This document shows positions 47,723 to 58,472 of a stretch of DNA of 64,000 nt, piece after piece (position 1 is the first letter of the stretch; each line of letters starts with the position of its first letter). The position numbers and the translations under genes were made by a program. Source of the DNA: Rahnella woolbedingensis (GTDB lineage: Bacteria; Pseudomonadota; Gammaproteobacteria; Enterobacterales; Enterobacteriaceae). Under the pieces are notes generated by a model that was given only the letters and a program-made list of their open reading frames with translations, was not told where the DNA came from and ran no database searches. The stretch lies in NCBI RefSeq assembly GCF_003602095.1, contig NZ_RAHH01000017.1, positions 58,141 through 122,140 on the forward strand. The letters are read 5' to 3'.

Positions 47723-48103
47723 TTAGTTCTCAATAATCACTGTTGCGCAGGCATAACGCCGCTCATCAGCCAACGTGACATGTACCGATTTCACGCCCAT
47801 TTGTGCCGCCATTTCTGCCGCGCGGGCATGAAAAACCAGCCCCGGTTTACCCAGCACATCATTGATCACTTCAAACTGCTCAAACGCCAGACCGTTACGA
47901 ATACCGGTTCCCAGCGCTTTCGCCGCGGCCTCCTTCACGGCAAACCGCTTGGCCAGAAAACGAACCGGCTGCTGATGCTGCTGATAAACAGCCCATTCAT
48001 TGGCGCATAAAATACGCTTCGCCAGCCGGTCGCCGCTGCGTTCAATCACTGCTTCGATACGGGAAATCTCAACGATATCCGTACCTAAACCTAAAATGCT
48101 CAT
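47723..48103 (-). CDS. acpS: Holo-[acyl-carrier-protein] synthase AcpS
   Basis: Transfers 4'-phosphopantetheine from CoA to acyl carrier protein. 126 residues, same as E. coli; Mg-binding GLGTDIVEI (Asp at 8) and [14 protein letters not shown] are present. Start overlaps the pdxJ stop by one base (TAATG). Last gene of the long lepA-lepB-rnc-era-recO-pdxJ-acpS series. Confidence 0.96.
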   Translation of the reverse strand: MSILGLGTDIVEISRIEAVIERSGDRLAKRILCANEWAVYQQHQQPVRFLAKRFAVKEAAAKALGTGIRNGLAFEQFEVINDVLGKPGLVFHARAAEMAAQMGVKSVHVTLADERRYACATVIIEN

Positions 48104-48834
48104 TACCGGCGGGCTTCTCTCATCAGATTTTTCATTTCACGTACCGCACCGGATAAGCCGTCGATCACTGCCTGACCGATGATAGCGTGGCCGATATTCA
48201 GCTCATGCATTTCCGGCAGCGCTGCAATCGGCTGAACGTTGTGGTAAGTCAGCCCGTGACCGGCATTCACTTTCAGGCCTTTGCCTGCTGCGTAAGCCGC
48301 ACCTTGCTTAATGCGTTCCAGCTCAGCCTGACGCTCAAGGTCAGTTTTCGCTTCAGCATACGCACCGGTATGAATTTCGATGTAAGGGGCCCCCACCGCA
48401 ACGGCGGCATCAATCTGGCGCATATCGGGGTCGATAAACAGGGAAACCAGAATGCCGGCTTCGCTGAGACGGGAAACAGCCACGGTCATTTTATCCAACT
48501 GACCGGCGACATCCAGACCACCTTCAGTGGTGACTTCCTCACGCTTTTCCGGCACCAGGCAGCAGAAATGCGGCAAAACTTCACAGGCAATTCCGACCAT
48601 TTCATCGGTGACAGCCATTTCGAGATTCATGCGAGTCTGGATGGTCTGGCGCAGAAGGCGCACGTCGCGGTCAGTGATGTGACGGCGATCTTCACGCAGG
48701 TGAACGGTGATCCCATCAGCACCAGCCTGTTCAGCGATGAATGCCGCCTGAACCGGATCAGGGTAAGCCGTACCGCGTGCATTACGCAGTGTCGCGATGT
48801 GATCAATGTTAACGCCCAACAGCAACTCAGCCAT
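48103..48834 (-). CDS. pdxJ: Pyridoxine 5'-phosphate synthase PdxJ
   Basis: Condenses 1-deoxyxylulose 5-phosphate with 3-amino-2-oxopropyl phosphate to make pyridoxine 5-phosphate. 243 residues, TIM barrel; [14 protein letters not shown] at the N-terminus, HLREDRRHI and [10 protein letters not shown] near the active site. Same length as the E. coli protein. Coupled to acpS by a one-base overlap; 104 bp after recO. Confidence 0.97.
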   Translation of the reverse strand: MAELLLGVNIDHIATLRNARGTAYPDPVQAAFIAEQAGADGITVHLREDRRHITDRDVRLLRQTIQTRMNLEMAVTDEMVGIACEVLPHFCCLVPEKREEVTTEGGLDVAGQLDKMTVAVSRLSEAGILVSLFIDPDMRQIDAAVAVGAPYIEIHTGAYAEAKTDLERQAELERIKQGAAYAAGKGLKVNAGHGLTYHNVQPIAALPEMHELNIGHAIIGQAVIDGLSGAVREMKNLMREARR

Positions 48835-48938
48835 AACAGCTCCAGATTTGAGAATGAATTGATTTATGAGTGGATCAGAAAAGCCAATTTCTGCAGTTTA
48901 CACCCTTGGGCGTAGCGACGTGTAGCCCGAAATCTGAA

Positions 48939-49676
48939 TTAGCTGGCAGAATTGTCAGAAGGTGCGACAGGCTTTTTGACCTGAAACTGGCGGAACAGCT
49001 CACGGCTTTTCAGTGGCTTGCCACCAAGATAGGGCTTGAGCGCAATACGGGTAAAACGTTTGGCGGCGCGCAGCGTGGAAACATCCGGAAAATCACGGCT
49101 GGCCAGTGCTTTCAAATCTTTACCAGTAAAGGTGGAGTTGTCGATCACCAGACTGGCGATAAAACCTTTTTCTTCGCGGTAACGGTAGGTCATGGAGTCG
49201 CTGACTTCTTCGCCGCTGCCTGCGCAATGCAGGAAATCCACGCCGTAACCCAGATGATGCAGGAGTGCGAGCTCAAACTGACGCAGCGCATATTCTGGAG
49301 AGCCAGTCGCACCCGCCAGATTTTGCAGACAATTGAGATAATCGAAGAACAACGAAGAGTAATTGGCTTCCTGCTCAAGCACTCGGGAAACGAGCTCATT
49401 AACGTACAGGCCGCTGTAAAGCATCAAACCCGAAAGAGGAAGTGCCAGAGAGACCGGCTCGGCGTTACGCAGGGTTTTCACTTCTCCCCGCCCGCTCCAA
49501 CGAACCAGTAAAGGCGTAAAAGGCTGCAGGCAGCCTTTCAGATTGGACCGGCGGCCACGCGCTCCTTTAGCCAGAATGCGCACCCGCCCTTGTCCTTCAG
49601 TGAAAAGATCCAGCATGAGACTGGTTTCACTGTAAGGTCGCCCATGCAAAACAAATGCGCGTTGCCAGCCTTCCAT
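48939..49676 (-). CDS. recO: DNA repair protein RecO
   Basis: RecFOR pathway protein that anneals DNA and helps load RecA. 245 residues from ATG 49676: [18 protein letters not shown] as in E. coli (242); ends [11 protein letters not shown] plus a short tail. The longer frame from 49742 reaches into era and is not supported. It begins 11 bp after the era stop. Confidence 0.95.
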   Translation of the reverse strand: MEGWQRAFVLHGRPYSETSLMLDLFTEGQGRVRILAKGARGRRSNLKGCLQPFTPLLVRWSGRGEVKTLRNAEPVSLALPLSGLMLYSGLYVNELVSRVLEQEANYSSLFFDYLNCLQNLAGATGSPEYALRQFELALLHHLGYGVDFLHCAGSGEEVSDSMTYRYREEKGFIASLVIDNSTFTGKDLKALASRDFPDVSTLRAAKRFTRIALKPYLGGKPLKSRELFRQFQVKKPVAPSDNSAS

Positions 49677-49687
49677 AGGCGCGGACC

Positions 49688-51273
<1,586 letters not shown>

Positions 51274-51480
51274 TTACCAATAGATCAAGAATGCGTCAAA
51301 AACTTCAGCATACGGAACAGGCCTGCTTCGCCCTAAGCCAATCCAAAGCTGTTTCGTTTGCAGTGGCTCCTCCTGTTCGTTTTAAATAAAAACGTAAAAT
51401 CAGGGGAGCCAACTTTTATCGCCCGAAAGGATATTCTACAACGAGTGGAAATATAATGCTGCGCTAACGGGCACCATTAA

Positions 51481-52458
51481 TTAATGAATTCCACCAATAC
51501 GGCTTAAACGAACACCGGTAGGCCATTCACCTTCCTGTTTTTTAAAGCTCATCCAAATTGCAGAAGCTTTACCCACTAAATTCTGTTCAGGTACGAAACC
51601 CCAATAACGGCTGTCAGCGCTGTTATCACGGTTATCGCCCATCATGAAATAATGGCCAGCAGGAACCACCCATGTCCCCAGCGGCTGACCAGGTTGCTGA
51701 TAATAAGCTCCCAGTTGGTCACGCGCGCCCGGTACGGTCAGAATATGATGCGTCACGTTGCCCAGCGTTTCATTGCGCTGAACCAGACGAACGCCGTCCT
51801 GCGGAACGTTAGCGGTCGGTGGCGTTTCAAAGAAACCACTGCTGGCTTCGCTGCCTGAAGACTGACCGAAAGTCTGTACGAAATCGCTGGCAACGCCGGT
51901 GTCATAAGTCACCGCCAAAGCCGTATTGCAATTTTTACCGCTTTCGCATGCTGGCTGAATTGTCACCTGCTTACTGAACGGATCGTACGTCACACGGTCG
52001 CCCGGCAAACCGACCAGACGTTTAATATAGTCCACGCTTGGATTGAGCGGATATTTAAATACCACCACATCGCCGCGTTTAGGCTCACCGGTCGGGATAA
52101 GCTTGGTCTGGGTAATAGGATCCTTCAGACCATAGGCATATTTTTCGACCACGATGAAATCGCCAATAAGCAGCGTTGGCATCATGGAGCCGGATGGGAT
52201 CTGGAACGGTTCATAAATAAATGAACGCACCACGAACACAACTAACAATACCGGGAAAACCGAAGCACAGGTTTCCACCCAGCCTGGCTGCTTCGCGACC
52301 TTGCTCAGCGTTGTATCGTCAACTGCCCCGCCCGTTTCGGCTTTAATCTTTGCAACTTTAGCCCGGCGTGCAGGTGCCAGCTTGAAACGATCAAGGCACC
52401 AGATAATCCCTGAAACCAGCGTCGCAACCGCCAGGATCAGGGCAAACATGTTAGCCAT
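51481..52458 (-). CDS. lepB: Signal peptidase I LepB
   Basis: Inner-membrane protease that removes signal peptides. 325 residues: two N-terminal membrane segments (4-22, 65-80), nucleophile S91 in PSGSMMPTL, and general base K146 in DYIKRLVGLPGD; these positions agree with E. coli. GDNRDNSADSRYWG is the box E motif. It follows lepA by 28 bp. Confidence 0.97.
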   Translation of the reverse strand: MANMFALILAVATLVSGIIWCLDRFKLAPARRAKVAKIKAETGGAVDDTTLSKVAKQPGWVETCASVFPVLLVVFVVRSFIYEPFQIPSGSMMPTLLIGDFIVVEKYAYGLKDPITQTKLIPTGEPKRGDVVVFKYPLNPSVDYIKRLVGLPGDRVTYDPFSKQVTIQPACESGKNCNTALAVTYDTGVASDFVQTFGQSSGSEASSGFFETPPTANVPQDGVRLVQRNETLGNVTHHILTVPGARDQLGAYYQQPGQPLGTWVVPAGHYFMMGDNRDNSADSRYWGFVPEQNLVGKASAIWMSFKKQEGEWPTGVRLSRIGGIH

Positions 52459-52486
52459 GCATACTCCCTACAACATCAATGAGGTT

Positions 52487-54286
52487 TTATTTGCTGTCTT
52501 TGCCCACGTGAAGAATGGCCAGGAACGCTTCCTGTGGTAACTCAACGTTACCCACTTGTTTCATGCGTTTCTTACCGTCTTTCTGCTTCTGCAGAAGTTT
52601 CTTCTTACGGCTGACGTCACCGCCATAACATTTGGCGAGAACGTTTTTACGTAATTGCTTCACGGTGGAACGGGCAATGATGTGAGCACCAATTGCCGCC
52701 TGAATAGCAATGTCGAACTGCTGACGCGGGATCAGTTCCTGCATCTTCTCAACCAACTGGCGTCCACGGAACTGTGAATTGCCACGGTGAGTAATCAGCG
52801 CCAGTGCATCCACACGGTCGCCGTTGATTAGAACATCAACACGTACCATGTCAGAAGTCTGAAAACGTTTGAAATTGTAATCGAGGGACGCGTAGCCACG
52901 AGACGTTGACTTCAGACGGTCGAAGAAATCGAGCACCACTTCCGCCATTGGAATTTCATAGGTCAGCGCAACCTGGTTACCGTGATAGACCATGTTGGTC
53001 TGCACGCCGCGTTTCTCAATACACAAGGTGATCACGCTGCCCAGATATTCCTGCGGCATCAGCATATGACACTCTGCGATTGGCTCGCGTAATTCCAGAA
53101 TGTTATTCAGCGCCGGAAGTTTAGACGGGCTGTCGACGTAAATGGTTTCATTGCCGGTGGTCAGAACTTCATACACAACGGTCGGTGCCGTAGTGATCAG
53201 ATCCAGATCGTATTCACGCTCCAGACGTTCCTGAATGATTTCCATGTGTAGCAGGCCGAGGAAACCGATACGAAAGCCAAAGCCTAACGCTGTAGAACTT
53301 TCAGGTTCATAGAACAGAGAAGCATCGTTCAGGCTCAGCTTGCCAAGCGCATCACGGAAGTTTTCATAGTCATCGGAACTGACCGGGAAGAGACCGGCAT
53401 ATACCTGCGGCTTCACTTTCTTAAAGCCAGGCAAAACTTTATCCGCAGGGTTACGTTGCAGCGTCAAGGTATCGCCCACCGGTGCGCCAAGGATGTCCTT
53501 GATCGCACAAACCAGCCAGCCGACTTCGCCGCAGTTCAGGACATCTTTATCAACGCGTTTAGGCGTGAAGATACCCAGACGATCGGCGTTATACACCTGT
53601 CCGGTACTCATGACTTTAATTTTGTCGCCCTTTCTCATGGTGCCGTTTTTGATACGGACCAGAGAAACCACGCCAAGGTAGTTATCGAACCAGGAATCGA
53701 TGATCAGTGCCTGTAATGGCGCTTCCGGATCACCTTCCGGTGGCGGAACATCACGCACCAGACGTTCCAGAACTTCAGGAACACCCACGCCGGTTTTCGC
53801 TGAACAACGCACAGCATCCGTTGCATCAATACCTACGATGTCTTCGATTTCTTGTGCTGCGCGATCGGGATCAGCGGCAGGCAAATCGATTTTGTTCAGG
53901 ACCGGAACCACTTCCAGATCCATTTCCATCGCGGTGTAGCAGTTCGCCAGCGTCTGCGCTTCTACGCCCTGACCCGCATCAACCACCAGCAGTGCGCCTT
54001 CACAGGCGGCCAGTGAACGTGAAACTTCGTAGGAGAAGTCAACATGTCCGGGGGTATCGATGAAGTTCAGGTGGTAAACCTGTCCATCTTTCGCTTTGTA
54101 ATCGAGCGTTACGCTCTGCGCTTTGATGGTGATACCGCGCTCACGCTCAAGATCCATAGAATCGAGAACCTGGGCTTCCATTTCACGATCGGACAAGCCG
54201 CCGCAAATTTGAATAATACGGTCTGACAGCGTCGACTTACCGTGGTCAATGTGGGCAATAATGGAGAAATTTCGTATATGCTTCAT
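52487..54286 (-). CDS. lepA: Elongation factor 4 LepA
   Basis: Ribosome-associated GTPase that acts on stalled or mistranslocated ribosomes and in initiation. 599 residues, as in E. coli, from ATG 54286: [21 protein letters not shown]1 [23 protein letters not shown] present; C-terminal domain ends [10 protein letters not shown] longer frame from 54397 is not supported. It opens the lepA-lepB-rnc-era-recO-pdxJ-acpS series; its promoter should lie in 54287-54700. Confidence 0.97.
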   Translation of the reverse strand: MKHIRNFSIIAHIDHGKSTLSDRIIQICGGLSDREMEAQVLDSMDLERERGITIKAQSVTLDYKAKDGQVYHLNFIDTPGHVDFSYEVSRSLAACEGALLVVDAGQGVEAQTLANCYTAMEMDLEVVPVLNKIDLPAADPDRAAQEIEDIVGIDATDAVRCSAKTGVGVPEVLERLVRDVPPPEGDPEAPLQALIIDSWFDNYLGVVSLVRIKNGTMRKGDKIKVMSTGQVYNADRLGIFTPKRVDKDVLNCGEVGWLVCAIKDILGAPVGDTLTLQRNPADKVLPGFKKVKPQVYAGLFPVSSDDYENFRDALGKLSLNDASLFYEPESSTALGFGFRIGFLGLLHMEIIQERLEREYDLDLITTAPTVVYEVLTTGNETIYVDSPSKLPALNNILELREPIAECHMLMPQEYLGSVITLCIEKRGVQTNMVYHGNQVALTYEIPMAEVVLDFFDRLKSTSRGYASLDYNFKRFQTSDMVRVDVLINGDRVDALALITHRGNSQFRGRQLVEKMQELIPRQQFDIAIQAAIGAHIIARSTVKQLRKNVLAKCYGGDVSRKKKLLQKQKDGKKRMKQVGNVELPQEAFLAILHVGKDSK

Positions 54287-54707
54287 TATAAAAGTTTTTC
54301 TACCTTGGTATTTCTGAATCATTCGCCATGAACATACAGCGACGGTTTGTAGGTTGGCTGTCTTTCGCCTAAGTCGCAGCATTCTACATGCCAGCACCGT
54401 GAAAACCTAGTCTCGGTACATCCTAACTCCAGATTATGCGTGCTTTTTCTGAGGTAAATCCCCACATTTTCATTTGTTTTCATTCCCTGGCTGATTTTAC
54501 CTCCGTCACCTTTACCTCTTTCCGGCATTTTCTCTTAGTTATCCGACCCGCACAGGTTTTAGGAAAATGCCCATATACAAAAACGAACCCTCACGCCTAA
54601 TATATTGTTATAAAAGAAATTACATTATTTCAATCCACAAAGTTTTAATTCTAATTATTCCTTATTCTTTTTTTATTTTAATTCAATCCGGTCACAAGGT
54701 TATCAAT
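54287..54707. other. Non-coding interval between lepA and the 54708 gene
   Basis: 421 bp without a credible gene; the part from about 54570 to 54700 is very AT-rich, unlike the flanks, which suggests imported DNA or a strong promoter region. A frame open from 54567 joins the downstream gene but looks like chance. Confidence 0.5.
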
Positions 54708-55526
54708 ATGATCAATGAAGGGCGGCTGCTCAGTCAGCATGGCTTTGCCAAAGCCAACTCTTGGATCACTCTGGTCCTGTCAGTGCTTTTGCTGGTGGGC
54801 GGTGCTGTACAGATCGCTTTCTTCCTCGCTTTCGGCCATACCGCAGACGGGCTGCACAGTGTCGCAGTCTCTGCCCTGCTGAGTATTGCGCTCGGGCTGG
54901 TGCTTATTTTATTGAGGCGTTTTATCCGACCAGATCAGGTCTATCGGCTTCATGAAAATGGTATTTTGGTTATAAGCCAACTCGATAAGAAGAACCGGTT
55001 TATTCCGTTCGACAGAATCACGGATATATACCGTTTCAGAACGGGTAAATATACGCGTCGTATTTTAAATACCATGATATTCAGAGAAGAAAATAGCAAA
55101 ACATGGCATCGGATCACGCCGAACATTGCTAATTCAGAACGTCTGATTGATGTTATTAAGAATGAGCAGCTGATGTTCCGTGGCCCCTCGGCCTTAAATA
55201 CGCTGGCACAAGGCGGAGACATTCTTTTTACCTGCATGGTAAATTCGCACTGCGGACTTAAACGGTTTATCGGTTCTAACCTTCTGACAACGAACGAAAA
55301 AAGGATCCGATTGAGTGCATTAATGCTGACTACTGATGAAGGGAAGACAATACCGGTAGAGGACATTCAGTTTATCAGCGGCGGAAGCAACAGTCCGTTA
55401 ATCAGATTGCTCGACAAACACGGTCGGATTTTGTTCTCTGTCGCTTATATTTCACTCTCCAGTGCCGATCTTTTCATCGCACTGATTGAGCATATGATTC
55501 AGAACCGGATCCCTGTCAGAAATTAA
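54708..55526 (+). CDS. Unrecognised membrane protein with PH-like soluble part
   Basis: A 272-residue protein. Two hydrophobic segments (about 16-40 and 52-68) are followed by a soluble C-terminal half whose pattern YRLHENGILVISQLDKKNRFIPFDRITDIYRF resembles the bacterial PH-like/DUF6585 type, in which a domain next to two membrane helices is followed by a repeat (about 185-265: IRLSALMLTTDEGKTIPVEDIQFI). No catalytic motif. The start at 54708 has AAGG 9 nt upstream; an in-frame ATG at 54567 would add 47 residues. It interrupts the usual lepA-rseC junction, and AT-rich DNA precedes it, so it is probably acquired. Role unknown. Confidence 0.6.
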   Translation: MINEGRLLSQHGFAKANSWITLVLSVLLLVGGAVQIAFFLAFGHTADGLHSVAVSALLSIALGLVLILLRRFIRPDQVYRLHENGILVISQLDKKNRFIPFDRITDIYRFRTGKYTRRILNTMIFREENSKTWHRITPNIANSERLIDVIKNEQLMFRGPSALNTLAQGGDILFTCMVNSHCGLKRFIGSNLLTTNEKRIRLSALMLTTDEGKTIPVEDIQFISGGSNSPLIRLLDKHGRILFSVAYISLSSADLFIALIEHMIQNRIPVRN

Positions 55527-55527
55527 A

Positions 55528-55559
55528 AATGCCACAGACCCGGCTGAGTCAGTGGCATT
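55528..55559 (-). terminator. Terminator of the rpoE-rseABC operon
   Basis: Stem AATGCCAC / GTGGCATT, with further inner pairing (GACTC / GGGTC), followed on the minus strand by TTTAATT; 26 bp past the rseC stop and shared with the convergent 54708 gene. Confidence 0.75.
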
Positions 55560-55584
55560 CAATTCGCTTTTGCTAATTCAGATA

Positions 55585-56061
55585 TTACGAAGGAAACTCG
55601 CTATCTGCGGAATAACGAAATGCATTGGGAGGTAACCCCACCTGCAACACGACCGGCTGATAACCGGATTTTCCGTCGACTTTTGCCGCGAGTGCTTTGG
55701 CGATGATAAAGCCCAGCCCGCCTCCCAGCACAGCGCCGATGACAGCGTACATGTCTGCTTTAAACAGAGCCTGCAATATACCGCCTCCGGCAATTACCCC
55801 AAACAGTGGCGTCATATAAACCAGAAATGCGGAACGCAGCAAACTGCCTTCCGGTATTCCCAGTTCAACTTTTTGCCCCGGCTCCAGAGGTTCGGCGAAA
55901 CTGACCTGAAGATTGTGACCAGTTTGAGGTCCAAGTTCATTCAGCACCCGGGCACCACAACCTGAACGCGAATGGCAGCTACTGCAACCTGACTGCGTTT
56001 CACAGCGCAGTGATGCAATACCGTTTTGCCACGACACCACAGTGGCCCATTCTTTCATCAT
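55585..56061 (-). CDS. rseC: SoxR-reducing/sigma-E accessory protein RseC
   Basis: Inner-membrane protein of 158 residues: a cytoplasmic N-terminal part with four Cys in SGCSSCHSRSGCGA (about 25-36), probably a cluster or metal site, and two membrane segments (about 75-95, 105-125). It helps reduce SoxR and affects sigma-E control. Last gene of the rpoE operon, 29 bp after rseB. Confidence 0.94.
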   Translation of the reverse strand: MMKEWATVVSWQNGIASLRCETQSGCSSCHSRSGCGARVLNELGPQTGHNLQVSFAEPLEPGQKVELGIPEGSLLRSAFLVYMTPLFGVIAGGGILQALFKADMYAVIGAVLGGGLGFIIAKALAAKVDGKSGYQPVVLQVGLPPNAFRYSADSEFPS

Positions 56062-56090
56062 ACGATCACCCGGATTTTTTTAGCCAAAAG

Positions 56091-57041
56091 TCATTTTGCA
56101 GAGAAGACAATACTGTCTGTAATACGTTTTGCTGTGGAAGGTGGCAGTTCACCGACGACAGTAATCTCATTTCCGTTACGCACTTCCGTTTGTACGGTTC
56201 TGCGCCCTTGCCTGATCAACTGCTCAGAAAGGCCATTCGTTGTCGCACTGATATTGACAGAGAAGCTGAACAATCCGTCAGTGTACAACCGGGATTCTAT
56301 AGTGACTGGCATATTTGGCAAGCTTCTGCGACTGCTGGCCACTTCAGTGACACCCGCCGGAAGCCATTTTACCTGCCAGCCAAACTTCACCTGCTCAGAG
56401 GCAGGCAATGAAAGGACCGGTGGCAGATTGGCTTTCTCGATTTCTGCAAGAGTCCCGATGACTTGCTTCCCATCATCAAAACTGATGACCCGGAATTGTT
56501 CCAGCGTTTCGCCGTCACGGTCTAATAAGTCGACACGCATTGGCAATTTCGTCTGTTCATCCACCCAGATCACATAGCTGAATCTTGTACCGTCACGCGA
56601 CACCACGCGGATCACCTGACTCAGGCGATCTGCGGCACGCGCACGACCGACAGCAATGAAATCATAGTATTTTGACAGCTGGGAAAAATCGCTGAAGACA
56701 ATGGAAGGCAGGGAATCAACGATATGATCGCCATCCAGAGTAAAAGGCTGAAGCCCGGTTTCAAAGTAACTGATGTCTTTTCCACGCTGGACAATTTCAC
56801 GGCGCGGACCATCCATCAGAACCAGTTGAGCGAGCGAGGATTGATTAGAAACAGCATGACGATAGCGAAAGGAATCAATCCCTTGCTTCGTGATGTTAAT
56901 AAAACCCATTTCATAATTCAGCGACTGACTGGCTTTGCCCATCCCTTGTAATAACGCCTCGGAAGTAGGATCTGCCGAGGCGATACTTGGAGTAAGCAGG
57001 CTGCCCGTCACTAAACAAGCGGCAAACCAAAATTGCTTCAT
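56091..57041 (-). CDS. rseB: Sigma-E factor regulatory protein RseB
   Basis: Periplasmic protein that binds RseA and guards it from DegS until it senses lipoprotein or LPS stress. 316 residues: signal peptide to about A23 (ASA), LolA/LolB-like N-terminal domain, and a C-terminal domain ending RITDSIVFSAK. Start overlaps the rseA stop by one base. Confidence 0.96.
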   Translation of the reverse strand: MKQFWFAACLVTGSLLTPSIASADPTSEALLQGMGKASQSLNYEMGFINITKQGIDSFRYRHAVSNQSSLAQLVLMDGPRREIVQRGKDISYFETGLQPFTLDGDHIVDSLPSIVFSDFSQLSKYYDFIAVGRARAADRLSQVIRVVSRDGTRFSYVIWVDEQTKLPMRVDLLDRDGETLEQFRVISFDDGKQVIGTLAEIEKANLPPVLSLPASEQVKFGWQVKWLPAGVTEVASSRRSLPNMPVTIESRLYTDGLFSFSVNISATTNGLSEQLIRQGRRTVQTEVRNGNEITVVGELPPSTAKRITDSIVFSAK

Positions 57042-57688
57042 TACTGCGTTTGCGTTCCTAAAGACTGAGTTCCTGGGACCTGAACAGCGGCTTGCTGTGG
57101 AGTAACAGGTTCGAGCTGGAGCTGCTCAGAATGCAAGCGGCGCTGCAGTTCGTAATCCTGCAACATAGCGTTGATACGCTTACGTTGCTCCTGCACATTT
57201 TGTTGCCCGCTGGCAGTGTTGCCTTCATTTGGCACGCCGAAGCTGACCGGAGAGGCTTTACCCATCATTGGCAAGGTATTAAATGCCGGCGTTTCCGGAG
57301 AAGCGCCCGATGCGTCAGGTTGGTTGTAATGTTGCACACCGACAATCACGGCCAGCGATACACAAGCAGCCACACCAACCTGAGTCAGCTGGCTCGCCCA
57401 AGGGCGCACCTTCTGCCAGAAAGGCATTTTTTGCCAGGTATGAGGCTGAGGCTGCGATTCTGTTGCGGAACCCGGCACCAGTTTAACCGGCTCATTTGCC
57501 AGCGCTGCGGCCACACGGTCTGCGATATCCAGATGCACCACATTCCCAATATCACCGCGTAAGGTATCGCGGATCAAATGATAACTCTGCCAGTCTTGCT
57601 GAAGCCTGGAATCAGTTGATAAAGAACTTAACAGTTCAGAATCAATGGCTTCACCATCCATCAGAGCGGAAAGCTTTTCTTTCTGCAT
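57041..57688 (-). CDS. rseA: Anti-sigma-E factor RseA
   Basis: Single-pass inner-membrane anti-sigma factor, cut by DegS and RseP on envelope stress. 215 residues: cytoplasmic sigma-binding N-terminus MQKEKLSALMDGE, a membrane segment at about 103-122 (VGVAACVSLAVIVGVQ), and a Gln-rich periplasmic tail. Follows rpoE by 30 bp. Confidence 0.96.
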   Translation of the reverse strand: MQKEKLSALMDGEAIDSELLSSLSTDSRLQQDWQSYHLIRDTLRGDIGNVVHLDIADRVAAALANEPVKLVPGSATESQPQPHTWQKMPFWQKVRPWASQLTQVGVAACVSLAVIVGVQHYNQPDASGASPETPAFNTLPMMGKASPVSFGVPNEGNTASGQQNVQEQRKRINAMLQDYELQRRLHSEQLQLEPVTPQQAAVQVPGTQSLGTQTQ

Positions 57689-57718
57689 GCCTAAGTACCC
57701 TTCCTGTGTCCGTCATCT

Positions 57719-58294
57719 CTAACGCTGGATGAGCGGTTGAACCTTGTTATCAATTGCTTCCCGGGCACGGAATATTCGCGATCTTACCGTACCCACCGGA
57801 CAATCCATGATGGCGGCTATTTCTTCGTAGCTCAATCCATCTAACTCCCTTAAGGTTATCGCCATGCGAAGATCTTCAGGAAGTGCTTCAATAGTACGGA
57901 AAACTATCTGCCGTAACTCTTCAGACAACATTAAGTTCTCAGGGTTCGAAATTTCTTTAAGGGCACCGCCACTTTCGAAATTTTCGGCTTCGCTCGCATC
58001 GACATCACTGGATGGCGGACGACGCCCCTGAGCGACTAAATAATTTTTCGCTGTGTTGACTGCAATACGATACAGCCAGGTATAAAAAGCACTGTCGCCG
58101 CGGAAAGATTCCAGCGCACGATACGCTTTTATAAAAGATTCCTGAACCACATCAGGCACATCGCCCTGTGGGACATAGCGGGATACAAGGCTCGCTACCT
58201 TATGCTGGTAACGGATAACCAGTAAATTGAACGATTTTTGATCACCCTTCTGGACCCGCTCAACCAGAACTTGATCGGCTAACTGCTCGCTCAT
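57719..58294 (-). CDS. rpoE: RNA polymerase sigma-E factor RpoE
   Basis: ECF sigma factor for outer-membrane stress, 191 residues as in E. coli, from ATG 58294 (MSEQLADQVLVERVQ). Region 2 includes AFYTWLYRIAVNTAKN, region 4 SYEEIAAIMDCPVGTVRSRIFRAR. An in-frame extension to 58408 exists, but the normal start overlaps the stop of a leader ORF (ATGA), as in E. coli, which argues for 58294. Divergent from nadB. Confidence 0.97.
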   Translation of the reverse strand: MSEQLADQVLVERVQKGDQKSFNLLVIRYQHKVASLVSRYVPQGDVPDVVQESFIKAYRALESFRGDSAFYTWLYRIAVNTAKNYLVAQGRRPPSSDVDASEAENFESGGALKEISNPENLMLSEELRQIVFRTIEALPEDLRMAITLRELDGLSYEEIAAIMDCPVGTVRSRIFRAREAIDNKVQPLIQR

Positions 58295-58416
58295 CCGAGG
58301 TAAAATCTCCCCAAAACCATCTCCGCGCTTTGAATCGTACTGCCAGCTTTCATCATTATATTCCTGAGCAAGTACTGCTTGGAGTTCACATGGAACAATA
58401 AGTTCCACATCGCCAT
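58291..58416 (-). CDS. rseD: rpoE leader peptide RseD
   Basis: A 41-residue ORF upstream of rpoE in a different frame (begins MAMWNLLFHV, ends VLGRFYLG); its TGA overlaps the rpoE ATG (ATGA, 58291-58294). E. coli has a comparable leader ORF whose translation is coupled to rpoE and is repressed by CsrA. I see no strong ribosome binding site before the ATG at 58416; the frame stays open further upstream to 58467, so the start could be elsewhere. Confidence 0.6.
   Translation of the reverse strand: MAMWNLLFHVNSKQYLLRNIMMKAGSTIQSAEMVLGRFYLG
58379..58406 (-). promoter_or_regulatory. Candidate sigma-E promoter inside rseD
   Basis: Minus strand GGAACTT (58406-58400), 16-nt spacer, TCCAA (58383-58379), against the sigma-E pattern GGAACTT-N16-TCAAA. 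It would start about 78 bp upstream of rpoE, after the leader start. A 5-bp inverted repeat (GGAAC-N5-GTTCC) overlaps the -35, so another reading is possible. Confidence 0.35.
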
Positions 58417-58472
58417 TGTTTTTTCTATTGAAGTCTTAAGCCCGTGGCTTTTGCACGGAGGTTTAGGCTAAC

